Source: Vibrio aestivus
GTDB lineage: Bacteria > Pseudomonadota > Gammaproteobacteria > Enterobacterales > Vibrionaceae
Direction: 5' to 3'
Length of the DNA stretch: 33,920 bases
NCBI GenBank assembly: GCA_003263845.1
Contig: JYJN01000153.1
Span: 1 to 33,920 of the forward strand
This document shows positions 8,503 through 16,213 of this stretch, in pieces; within the stretch, counting starts at the first letter, position 1; each line of letters starts with the position of its first letter. Under the pieces are notes generated by a model, which saw only the letters and a program-made list of their open reading frames with translations, was not told the DNA's origin and searched no databases. The position numbers and the translations under genes are program-made.

Positions 8503-10525
8503 ATGAAAACTCGTTTTACTCCTTCAGTGCTTTCTCTTGCCGTAATGGTTTCATTCGGTTCAGCTGCCAACGACTACGCATCAATCGATACGTACCAAGG
8601 CAAGCCTGCATCCGAGCATACGATTCGCGCCAACTCTGCAGTCGCCAGCATTCTTCCATGGGAAGACACGTCTGCATTTGATAGAACAACCCGTGGCCTA
8701 ATCGCTGAATTTGGCACCCACGAAGCAGGCGAGCTTAAAAAACCGATTCGAGTACATGGCAGATATGTCTGTTAAAGAACTTCCAGCGAGCGTTAATCCA
8801 TCAATCTGGCGTCAAGGTATGCTCAATTACGCTGCTGGTGGCCTATACGAAGTCACTGATGGTGTGTACCAAATACGCGGCGCTGACCTTTCTAACATGA
8901 CCATCTACCGCACAGACAATGGCTTTGTGATTCACGATCCACTGCTATCACGTGAAGCTGCTGCTGCGTCTTGGGAATTTGCAAAACAGTACTTACCTGC
9001 TATCAACGGTGAACACAAAATCACTGGTATGATTTACTCTCACATGCACGCCGACCACTTTGGTGGCTCACGAGGCATCTATGAGTCTGGTGATTTCGCA
9101 GAAGGCGCCGAGATCTACGCACCAAAAGATTTCATCAAGGAACTTGCCGATGAAAACGTAATCGCGGGTACTGCAATGGGCCGTCGCGCAAATTACCAGT
9201 ACGGAACAACGCTTGGTAACAATACTAAAGGTATCGTTGACAATGCGCTTGGCCTAGGAACATCACGTGGTGAAGTGACATTAGTAGCACCAACTAAAGA
9301 AATTCAAGAGCGCGAGAAAGTCATCAACATTGATGGCCTAGATTTTCACGCGATCAACATGCCAGGCGCTGAGGCTCCTGCGGAAATCGTGCTGTACGTA
9401 CCACAATACCGCTCACTGAACACAGCCGAACTTACTTACGATGGTATGCACAACATCTACACGTTCCGTGGTGCAAAAGTTCGTGACTCACTAGTTTGGA
9501 CCAAATACCTAACAGAGCTCAAAATGCGCTTTGTGGACAGTGGCTTGGTAGACAATATTCACGCAGCTCACTCAGCTCCTGTATGGAACAACGCTGACAC
9601 TGAGGTGAATGAAATTTCTGAATACATGACGCTACAGCGTGACAACTATGGTTTCATCCATAATCAATCAATGCGCCTTGCTAACCACGGTGTAACCATC
9701 CATGATGTTGGCCGTGAAATTGAAAAAATCGTTCCTCAGTCGCAGATTGATACTTGGCACACCAATGGTTACCACGGTTCATACAGTCACAATGCTCGTG
9801 CCGTAGTGAACTTGTACTTGGGCTACCATGATTTAAACCCTGTAAACACAAACCCGCTGCAAACTAAAGATAAGTCTTGCGTTTACGTGAATGCAGCAGG
9901 TGCAGACGTACTATACAAAGCGGGTATGACGCACTTCAATGCAGGTGAATACCAAGAGGCGTCTCAGCTATTTAACGACCTAGTACAATGTGACCCGAAC
10001 AACATTGATTACCGCTTCGCACTCGCAGACAGCTTTGAACAGCAAGGTTACCAATCTGAAACCATGGCATGGCGAAACAGCTACCTACAAGGTGCGGTTG
10101 AACTGCGTACTGGTGAGATTCAAGAATCAATCAAGCTAGCATCAGCGGATGTCATTGCGAATACACCAACAGGTATGTTCCTTGACTACATTGCAGTTAG
10201 CCTAAACGCGCCAAAAGCTGAAGCAGCGGGACTTAACTTTAACTTCGGTGTCTACCACCCTGATATTGAAGAGCGTTACTACGGTGAGGTGTCTAACGCG
10301 AATATGTCAAACATCCAAGTCGATGAGCTTCCAAAAGTAGACTTCGAGCTTATTATTCATAAGTCAGATTTCACTAAAGTCGTTCTAGGTCAAACAACTC
10401 TCGAAGAGCTTATGAAATCTGGCCAAGCGGGTGTGAATGGTGATGCATCACTTATAGGGCAACTAGCAGGAACACTAGACAAGTTTGATGGCATGTTTGA
10501 AATTCTACCAATGCCAACCAAATAG
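8503..10525 (+). pseudogene. Secreted/periplasmic SdsA1-type alkyl sulfatase, one frameshift
   Basis: Two frames (8503-8775 and 8711-10525) fuse into about 673 residues when one A is removed from the run of six A at about 8736-8742; the junction then reads GELKNRFEYM. The signal peptide is residues 1-22 (cut near SAA/NDY). The metallo-beta-lactamase core carries the zinc motif SHMHADHFGG, then the TAELTYDGMHNIYTFRGAKVRD block with a metal-ligand Glu/Asp, and HSAPVWN. The alkyl-sulfatase dimerisation region follows (tetratricopeptide-like AGMTHFNAGEYQEASQLF), then the C-terminal sterol-carrier-like domain. The family hydrolyses primary alkyl sulfates such as SDS to alcohol and sulfate. The start ATG 8503 has a GAGG site. 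This is the only broken gene here with an extra base instead of a missing one. Confidence 0.88.
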
Positions 10526-10546
10526 ATTAGCGAGTAACCCTTAATC

Positions 10547-10572
10547 AAAGCCTCATCTGTTGATGAGGCTTT
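10547..10572. terminator. Bidirectional terminator between sulfatase and Sel1 genes
   Basis: A perfect 11-bp stem (10547-10557 with 10562-10572) has a 4-nt loop and T/A runs. Its right end touches the stop codon of the convergent gene. Confidence 0.85.
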
Positions 10573-11543
10573 TACCTATTTGGGTAGGAGCCAGCAAGAA
10601 ACTCTCCCACTTTAACATCAAGCTCAGGTTTCCACTCTGTAGGAAGTTCTGCTTTTATTATGTTCAACCACTCGGCATGCTCCCGAGTTGGATTGAAATG
10701 ATTAGCCGCCTTCATCCAAATATAACTTTTCGCAAGAAAGCTGCCATCCTTTACATCACTCGATTGATGTTTCTTCCAGTACAGCTTTGCTGTTGGTGAG
10801 TAAGCTTTCTCAATATAACGTGACGACGCAATTTCCATCAAAAACAATGCCCTGTTTGAAGCGCTATCGTTATCTGTATTCTGACTCATTGCTTGCAGAT
10901 ATAAAGACCCCAGTTTATAGGCCGCTTCTCCTGAATTGTTATCGATCGCTTGCTGATACCAATACTCTGCGTTATCTACATCGAAGACTTCAGGATAAGT
11001 GATGTAAATATCGCCTAATGTCACCTGAGCTTTCACTGCATTTTTTTGGGCAGCTTTTGTACACCACTCTATCGCTTGGCTAATGTCTTTGGCTTTCCAA
11101 TGCGTGTCTAAGTACAATCGACCAATATCGCATGCTGCTTCATAAATCCCATTTTCATAAGCAAGTGAGAACCATCGGCTCGGATCGTTATCAGCATTTT
11201 CGACTTCATAGCGCTCTATGCATAAACCGTATTCATGCTGCCCTTTAGGTACACCAAGTTCAGCTGAACGTAAAAACAGCGTACAGGCTTTGGTTGAGCT
11301 TTCTTCTGTGTTTCCCCAACCATACTTATAAAACAAGGCTAAGGTAAACAATGCTTGCGGGTTACTCTCCTGTGCAAGCTTTTCAAATTGCGTGTAGGCT
11401 TGAGCAAACTCTTTGTTAGCTAAGTGAAAATTTGCTTGCTCGATTGAGATACTTAACTTATCGCCCCCCAACACAGATGTGCTAAACAGGCCCATCACGG
11501 CAAGCCCGAAAGCACATCTTGTTAGGTAGTTATACAATGACAT
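10572..11543 (-). CDS. Exported Sel1-repeat (TPR-like) protein
   Basis: A 323-residue protein with an N-terminal signal peptide (residues about 1-27, cut near VLG/GDK). At least four Sel1-like helical repeats follow, visible as A.Y.LG.LY / A..W..KAA patterns (for example ALFTLALFYKYGWG, GQHEYGLCIERYE, AACDIGRLYLDTHW, AQVTLGDIYITYP, AAYKLGSLYLQA). Such repeats bind other proteins. The protein should act in the periplasm or at the envelope. It starts 50 bp after the tail-collar gene on the same strand, so the two are probably co-transcribed. The partner and role are unknown. Confidence 0.82.
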   Translation of the reverse strand: MSLYNYLTRCAFGLAVMGLFSTSVLGGDKLSISIEQANFHLANKEFAQAYTQFEKLAQESNPQALFTLALFYKYGWGNTEESSTKACTLFLRSAELGVPKGQHEYGLCIERYEVENADNDPSRWFSLAYENGIYEAACDIGRLYLDTHWKAKDISQAIEWCTKAAQKNAVKAQVTLGDIYITYPEVFDVDNAEYWYQQAIDNNSGEAAYKLGSLYLQAMSQNTDNDSASNRALFLMEIASSRYIEKAYSPTAKLYWKKHQSSDVKDGSFLAKSYIWMKAANHFNPTREHAEWLNIIKAELPTEWKPELDVKVGEFLAGSYPNR

Positions 11544-11593
11544 TTGCTAACGTACCGGGTAAAGACCTTGAAGAGCAATCAGCCAGTTAACTA

Positions 11594-12238
11594 CTACATA
11601 AGGCATTCTATTCTCATGTCCTTGCCCCCACCGCTATTCCCAACTGACGTATCAGCGTTCAGATTATTAGAGGCAACTAAACTGAAAGTGATAGAATCAG
11701 GGCTCATAGATACATCTGGTGCATCTGTCGCGTACATCGGCTTACCTTTTGACTTGGCTAGTACATTGCCGGCAGGGCTTTTGTCACTTGAGTTACCACT
11801 AAAGGCATGAAGATTAATAACCCCGTCGATATCCACATCTCCTGACAGTAAGGTTATCGCACTGTGGGTATGTGAAGGCATCTGAGCTTCACTAAGGATG
11901 ACCGACTCTACTCCCCCCTTAGCGCCAAGTGGATAGTTGCTTAACCCTGGCCCTCGACCCGATCCAATCAGGGCGCGACCACGTGTGTCTGGAAGTGCAA
12001 ATGTTGTCCTCCCATCCCCACCATATGTAGTACCCAACAAAGAAAACAGTGCACTATTTTGAGCTATTGAAAGTAACCGCCCGTCAGCGTATGCGTAACC
12101 TTGTGGTTCAAAATTGCCTGCAAAAGCACACATAGATCCCAAATAAGGTTCACTACTACAGGCAAACGCATTTGATCCAACAAATATTGTTGGCGCTATA
12201 CTAGCGGCCAACACAAACTTTTTCAGTTTATTTCTCAT
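11594..12238 (-). CDS. Exported phage tail-collar-domain protein
   Basis: About 214 residues. The start ATG 12238 is chosen because a near-perfect AAGGAGGG site lies just upstream; the longer frame to 12286 adds residues before the signal peptide. Residues 1-26 form a signal peptide (cut near AFA/CSS). A tail-collar (microcystin-dependent-protein-like) domain follows: YLGSMCAFAGNFEPQGYAYADG, LFSLLGTTYGGDGRTTFALPD, RGRALIGSG and MPSHTHS. This fold occurs in phage tails and in many bacterial proteins of unknown role. No other phage gene is nearby, and export by a signal peptide argues against a virion part. It heads a likely two-gene unit with the Sel1 protein. Confidence 0.82.
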   Translation of the reverse strand: MRNKLKKFVLAASIAPTIFVGSNAFACSSEPYLGSMCAFAGNFEPQGYAYADGRLLSIAQNSALFSLLGTTYGGDGRTTFALPDTRGRALIGSGRGPGLSNYPLGAKGGVESVILSEAQMPSHTHSAITLLSGDVDIDGVINLHAFSGNSSDKSPAGNVLAKSKGKPMYATDAPDVSMSPDSITFSLVASNNLNADTSVGNSGGGKDMRIECLM

Positions 12239-12535
12239 AATCCCTCCTTTCCCCAGAGCTCTATGAAACAAAACAGAGTAAAACACGGCTCATAAACTGA
12301 GTTCATCCCCTCTAATAGCTGCAAAAAAAAACACTTTATGTCAGCAACTTAGAGTAACCACCAAAACACCAGCAGATTACTAACGGATTAATCAATAAGA
12401 GCTTAACGAATAGAGTATAGATTGGATTTAGAAAGCTGTTTGTCGATGCAAACTTCTTCTCGCTATTTACTATACGCCTAGCGATCAGCCAAAATTCAAT
12501 GCCCAATTACTATTGCTTGTCTACTGAAACACTCC
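12239..12535. other. Intergenic region with no gene
   Basis: No reading frame or clear structure beyond the ribosome-binding site of the tail-collar gene at its left end and the operator-like palindrome at its right border. It must contain the two divergent promoters. Confidence 0.5.
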
Positions 12536-12550
12536 TGACAGGATCTGTCA
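12536..12550. promoter_or_regulatory. Candidate WYL-regulator operator
   Basis: A perfect palindrome, TGACAG-GAT-CTGTCA, lies 70 bp before the start of the monooxygenase-like gene and upstream of the co-directional WYL/HTH regulator. The position and symmetry suit autoregulation of this two-gene unit; the assignment is inference. Confidence 0.5.
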
Positions 12551-12619
12551 CTGGCACTCCCTACTATGTACTCAAGCGCAATAACGCGTGATTCAACATG
12601 AAATTGAAAGGGATATACC

Positions 12620-12934
12620 ATGAGCAACGTAATTGAAACGGTTAAATACTCACTCGTCGCTGGCGCAACTGAACAGGATTTAGTAGCCGCAACTAAACAG
12701 AGCCAAACATTCATTTCCTCATTGCCAGGGTTTCTTTACCGCTCTCTAAGCCAACATGAAGAAACTGGGACTTGGACTGATGTTGTTTATTGGAACTCAA
12801 TGGAAGAAGCAAAAGCTGCTGGTCAACAATTTGAGACAAGTGAAGATTGCAAACCATTGATGTCACTGATTGACCCGGCATCGCTGGATATGAAACACGA
12901 AGTGATTAAAATGAGTTCGTGCCAAACCGACTAA
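12620..12934 (+). CDS. Antibiotic-biosynthesis-monooxygenase-like (dimeric alpha-beta barrel) protein
   Basis: A 104-residue protein with the features of the dimeric ferredoxin-like barrel family. A first strand (VIETVKYSLVAG) leads to a helix, then LPGFLYRSLSQHEETGTWTDVVYWNSMEEAKAA and a C-terminal strand. The FLYR...WTDVVYW pattern is typical of ABM/YCII-like small proteins, many of which have no proven reaction. The ribosome-binding site is AAGGGA. It lies 47 bp before a WYL regulator that probably controls it. Confidence 0.65.
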   Translation: MSNVIETVKYSLVAGATEQDLVAATKQSQTFISSLPGFLYRSLSQHEETGTWTDVVYWNSMEEAKAAGQQFETSEDCKPLMSLIDPASLDMKHEVIKMSSCQTD

Positions 12935-12981
12935 TTTAAGTGACTCTAAAGGACTAATTTGAGTAACGCTAAGGGGCTTTA

Positions 12982-13671
12982 ATGAGTAAATCAGAACGAT
13001 TGTTCGAACTACTGACACTGCTACGTTCGAAACGCTATGCAACCACTGCCGCAGAGCTTGCTCGAACAATGGAGGTCAGCGAACGAACCATCTATCGTGA
13101 TATTCAATCACTGATTAACTCAGGGGTCCCGATACAAGGAGAGGCGGGGGTCGGCTACGTTTTACAAGCTGGCTCTCACCTGCCACCGCTTATGTTTACT
13201 GAAAAAGAGATGATGGCACTAGAACTTGGCATGAGAATGGTCAGAGCTTGGTCGGATGAAGAGCTAGCTGAAGCATCTAAGAGTGCTTCAACCAAAATCT
13301 TATCTGTGTTGCCAGACAAACTAAAGCAGCAGGTGGAAGCCTTTCCTATTTTGGTTCCCGACTTCCACACTCAATCGGAAACCGCGAAACGTGGCAAACT
13401 TTTACGCCACGCGACAGACGCTAAACACAAAGTCTCTATTGCCTACAGTGATGAGAAAGGTGCACAAACTGAGCGAAAATTGCAGCCGCTTGGCCAAATG
13501 TTCTGGGGGCGAAACTGGACGTTAGTTGCTTGGTGCGAACTAAGAGAAGACTATCGCCACTTCCGGCTCGATCGCATTAAATCTATGTCGGTGCTTGATG
13601 AGTCATTCGAGACACATGAAACCAAGTCTTTCCCTCATTTTCTAGCTCTTTACGCGCCACCTGACGCGTAA
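12982..13671 (+). CDS. YafY-type HTH/WYL transcriptional regulator
   Basis: A 229-residue protein. The N-terminal winged HTH of the DeoR/HTH_11 type covers residues about 1-60 (TTAAELARTMEVSERTIYRDIQSL, then the wing GEAGVGYVL). The WYL sensing domain follows, with KHKVSIAYSDEKGAQTERKLQPLGQMFWGRNWTLVAWCELREDYRHFRLDRI. WYL domains sense a ligand, often nucleic-acid related. It is coupled to the preceding small gene, and a palindrome upstream of that gene is the likely target. The ribosome-binding site AAGGGG precedes ATG 12982. Confidence 0.85.
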   Translation: MSKSERLFELLTLLRSKRYATTAAELARTMEVSERTIYRDIQSLINSGVPIQGEAGVGYVLQAGSHLPPLMFTEKEMMALELGMRMVRAWSDEELAEASKSASTKILSVLPDKLKQQVEAFPILVPDFHTQSETAKRGKLLRHATDAKHKVSIAYSDEKGAQTERKLQPLGQMFWGRNWTLVAWCELREDYRHFRLDRIKSMSVLDESFETHETKSFPHFLALYAPPDA

Positions 13672-13673
13672 AG
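13648..13673 (+). terminator. Hairpin at the end of the WYL gene
   Basis: A 9-bp perfect stem (CTTTACGCG at 13648-13656 with CGCGTAAAG at 13665-13673) overlaps the stop codon and is followed by a short T-rich stretch. It is a probable weak terminator between convergent genes only 11 bp apart. Confidence 0.55.
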
Positions 13674-13682
13674 TTTGTCTCG

Positions 13683-14357
13683 CTATGCGATCAGTACCTG
13701 CTTAAGTTCATTCAAGCTTTCAACCGTTAGACTCGGCTTGATTTCTTGGTGTGATGCACTGCCAGACGCGTTGAACCAACAAGTATCAAATCCAAAGTTA
13801 ACACCACCAAGAATGTCCGAATGCAGATTGTCGCCAACCATTAACACTTTGGACTTACAAGGACGGCCGATGGTGTCATGTGCATGAGAGAAAATGCCTA
13901 AGTCAGGTTTAGCAACCCCCACTTGCTCTGAAATAATTACATGATCGAAGTGGCTACTCAGCCCCATCTTTTCTAAACGCACCGCTTGTAGCTCAGTAAA
14001 CCCGTTAGTGATGATACCTAGCTTTACATTGCCGTGAAGCGCTTCCAAAAGCTCTTTCGCGCCCGGGATCATCGAGCAAGTGTCTGCCATAGCTTGCAAA
14101 AATGCACTGTTAAGCTCTTGTGTGGTGGTCTTTAAACGCTCTGCCCAATCCACAAAGCGCAGGTGTTTAATGTCCTGTGCGGTAATCTTTCCATCTTGAT
14201 AATCCACCCAAAGCGGCTTATTCACTTTTTGATACTCCGCAAAATCATCGCAAGTAAAATCAACGCCTTTGCGTTCGAACATCAGTTGCATGCCCTTGAA
14301 AGCGTCAAAGTGGAATAAGGTTTCGTCGGCATCAAAGAATATCCAATCGTACTTCAT
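13683..14357 (-). CDS. yjjG: Pyrimidine 5'-nucleotidase, HAD family (YjjG)
   Basis: A 224-residue HAD hydrolase. Motif I is FFDADETLF (nucleophile Asp9, acid/base Asp11), motif II is LGIITNG, the motif III lysine is in VGVAKPD, and motif IV is VLMVGDNLHSDI. The cap domain lies between motifs I and II. Length and sequence fit YjjG, which removes phosphate from dUMP, UMP and non-canonical pyrimidine nucleotides and so cleans the nucleotide pool. It is cytoplasmic and apparently monocistronic. ATG 14357 is the natural start. Confidence 0.88.
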   Translation of the reverse strand: MKYDWIFFDADETLFHFDAFKGMQLMFERKGVDFTCDDFAEYQKVNKPLWVDYQDGKITAQDIKHLRFVDWAERLKTTTQELNSAFLQAMADTCSMIPGAKELLEALHGNVKLGIITNGFTELQAVRLEKMGLSSHFDHVIISEQVGVAKPDLGIFSHAHDTIGRPCKSKVLMVGDNLHSDILGGVNFGFDTCWFNASGSASHQEIKPSLTVESLNELKQVLIA

Positions 14358-14568
14358 TATTTTAGTTTCTCTACTTCATGGAGTGTGGAAGCGATACTAC
14401 TCTATCTTTATCCAATAACCTAGTGTGATCGACGGCTCAAAACTGTGAATCTAGGATAACAAACCTCTTGTTCATGACCCAACGCAAAGCAGCTCATTGC
14501 CTATTTATCTATAACCATTGATGCCCGTTAGGTCATTGATTTTATGAGTGAACATCCAAGGAGCCGTA

Positions 14569-14733
14569 ATGAAACATTTCCTACCTTCCAGCGTCATGCT
14601 AACCCCATTTGTTGTTCGCCATTATGAAGAGCCAGAGGAATTAGATCAGTGTGCTTTGGAGTGCCATACAGATGAATGTGATGAGCCTTCAGAAAACCGC
14701 ACCAATTCTGATCGAGAGACAACAGAGAGCTAA
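14569..14733 (+). CDS. Small acidic cysteine-containing protein, unknown
   Basis: 54 residues from ATG 14569, chosen because AAGGAG lies 6 bp upstream; an in-frame ATG at 14548 is less likely. A short hydrophobic start (FLPSSVMLTPFVV) leads to a very acidic tail with three cysteines (QCALECHTDECDEP). I do not recognise it. The strong ribosome-binding site and biased composition support translation. Confidence 0.55.
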   Translation: MKHFLPSSVMLTPFVVRHYEEPEELDQCALECHTDECDEPSENRTNSDRETTES

Positions 14734-14740
14734 CTCCCAC

Positions 14741-14771
14741 TTGACAGCAAAACCGTTTTGGTCGTTATAGT
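14741..14771 (+). promoter_or_regulatory. Promoter with internal palindrome before the DUF4440 gene
   Basis: A perfect TTGACA -35 (14741-14746) and a TTATAG -10 (14765-14770) are 18 bp apart. A 13-bp palindrome CAAAAC-C-GTTTTG (14748-14760) fills the spacer, where a repressor would block transcription. Confidence 0.5.
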
Positions 14772-14801
14772 AAGAGAATAATTAACGATAGGAAGTCCGT
14801 A

Positions 14802-15212
14802 ATGGAACGACTTATAGAGCTTGAAGTGGCTCTGCATCAATATCAAGTTCGTCAGTGTCCCGATAAGGTCAGGCAACTGCTTCATCCTGATTTCCGACAA
14901 GTCGGTGAATCGGGCAACAGTTACGACTTTACGACCATCAATAACCTTATGCAAAGTGAACAGCCTACTCGTGGCCAGCTACACTCTCAAGACTATGAGT
15001 GTATGTATATCGAGCCTAATGTCGTACTGATCTCATACAAGACTGCATGGAATGACGGTTTAGGGCATGTTGGTCATTTTACAAAACGATCATCCATGTG
15101 GGTTTGTACCGATGGGATGTGGCAAATGCGATATCACCAAGGTACCGGTTGCGCCCCATTTAAGTTAGGTAACAATGTTACTGCAAATTGGCGTGAGCAC
15201 GCACCTGCCTAA
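14802..15212 (+). CDS. NTF2-like DUF4440 protein
   Basis: A 136-residue protein with the SnoaL/NTF2-like cone fold pattern. A helical start (ERLIELEVALHQYQVRQCPDKVRQLLHPDF) is followed by VGESGNSYDF and strands ending in SSMWVCTDGMWQMRYHQGTGCAPF, as in DUF4440 proteins. Members are small cytoplasmic proteins, some enzymes, mostly of unknown role. The ribosome-binding site AGGAAG precedes ATG 14802, and a good promoter lies just upstream, so it is probably transcribed alone. Confidence 0.75.
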   Translation: MERLIELEVALHQYQVRQCPDKVRQLLHPDFRQVGESGNSYDFTTINNLMQSEQPTRGQLHSQDYECMYIEPNVVLISYKTAWNDGLGHVGHFTKRSSMWVCTDGMWQMRYHQGTGCAPFKLGNNVTANWREHAPA

Positions 15213-15256
15213 GTAAAGATTTACAATGTAAAGTCAAAACATTTCAGTAACTTAAT

Positions 15257-15283
15257 AAAAACCCGCAATGAATGCGGGTTTTT
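15257..15283. terminator. Bidirectional terminator between the DUF4440 gene and secF2
   Basis: An 11-bp perfect stem (15257-15267 with 15273-15283) has a 5-nt loop and A/T runs on both sides. It lies between two convergent genes. Confidence 0.9.
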
Positions 15284-15308
15284 GGTTTATATGTCATCTA
15301 GATCTTTT

Positions 15309-16211
15309 CTATGGTGCAGAATCTACTTCAACGGGTAAGTAATGCTTTGGCTCTAGCTTGAGCCATTCTGGCAAAACTGTACCCACGGAGATTGAAGACC
15401 AACTACCGAACAAAATACCAATAAACATCGCGGTAGAGAACCCACGTAATGCATCTCCGCCCATTAACCATAAAGCCCCCACTGTAATCAGCGTAGTTCC
15501 TGACGTAACTAATGTACGAGAAAATGTGGCTATCACTGCCTGATCAGTAATCACCTCTGTTGCTTCTTTCTGTTTCGCCACCAACAGTTCACGAATACGA
15601 TCTGCAATAATAATGGAGTCGTTAAGCGAGTAACCCAATATTGCAAGTACCGCCGCAAAAACCGTTAAGTTGAACTCCATTTGCGTCAATGCAAAAAAGC
15701 CAAGTACCACAATCACATCATGAGCAAGTGCTAGCAACGATCCAGACGCCAAACGCCATTCAAAGCGGAAGCACAAATACCCTAGTATCGATAGAATTGA
15801 GATAAGCAGGGCAAGGCCACCTTGATTAATCAGATCATCACCCACTTGTGACCCTACCATGCTGTTACTCACAACATTCACCTCGTGTGAGATCTCACTA
15901 AGAACAGCAGCAACATCGGGGGTCGTTTCTCCTTGTTCTGGAAGCGCGTAGCGGATCGTCCAACGTCCTTGCTCACCAGACTGAGTAATCGATGCTCCCT
16001 CGCCTAGCTCAGGGATAACAGCAGAACGCAACTGGTTGCTGGACAAGTTGGCATCCACTTGTACTTCCGTCACCATACCTCCCGTAAAATCGAGGCCTAG
16101 ATTCAACCCTTTAAACGCCAATGCACCAAGAGATGCCACCATCAAAATCAGAGAAACGATACTCGTAAAGTAGCGAATATGTCTTATATTTGTTTTACAG
16201 AAATTAACCAT
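15309..16211 (-). CDS. secF: SecF2, protein-export membrane protein
   Basis: A 300-residue inner-membrane protein with six expected helices. The SecF signature LDFTGG is at residues 40-45 after the first helix. A periplasmic domain follows (VQVDANLSSNQ to ISHEVN), then the five-helix bundle with GYSLNDSIIIADRIREL. SecF works with SecD and SecY to pull exported proteins across the membrane using an ion gradient. It starts 2 bp after the SecD stop codon, so it is translationally linked. The position behind vemP identifies it as the inducible second pair, which in Vibrio is reported to run on protons and to replace the sodium-driven pair at low salt. Confidence 0.92.
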   Translation of the reverse strand: MVNFCKTNIRHIRYFTSIVSLILMVASLGALAFKGLNLGLDFTGGMVTEVQVDANLSSNQLRSAVIPELGEGASITQSGEQGRWTIRYALPEQGETTPDVAAVLSEISHEVNVVSNSMVGSQVGDDLINQGGLALLISILSILGYLCFRFEWRLASGSLLALAHDVIVVLGFFALTQMEFNLTVFAAVLAILGYSLNDSIIIADRIRELLVAKQKEATEVITDQAVIATFSRTLVTSGTTLITVGALWLMGGDALRGFSTAMFIGILFGSWSSISVGTVLPEWLKLEPKHYLPVEVDSAP

Positions 16212-16213
16212 GG

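Noticed and set aside
8700..8780. Programmed ribosomal frameshift in the sulfatase gene
   Set aside because: The change needed is +1 in a plain A run, not the usual -1 slippery heptamer, and other genes here have similar unprogrammed indels.
11594..12238. Tail-collar gene as a sign of a prophage
   Set aside because: It has a signal peptide and no capsid, portal, integrase or lysis gene is nearby.
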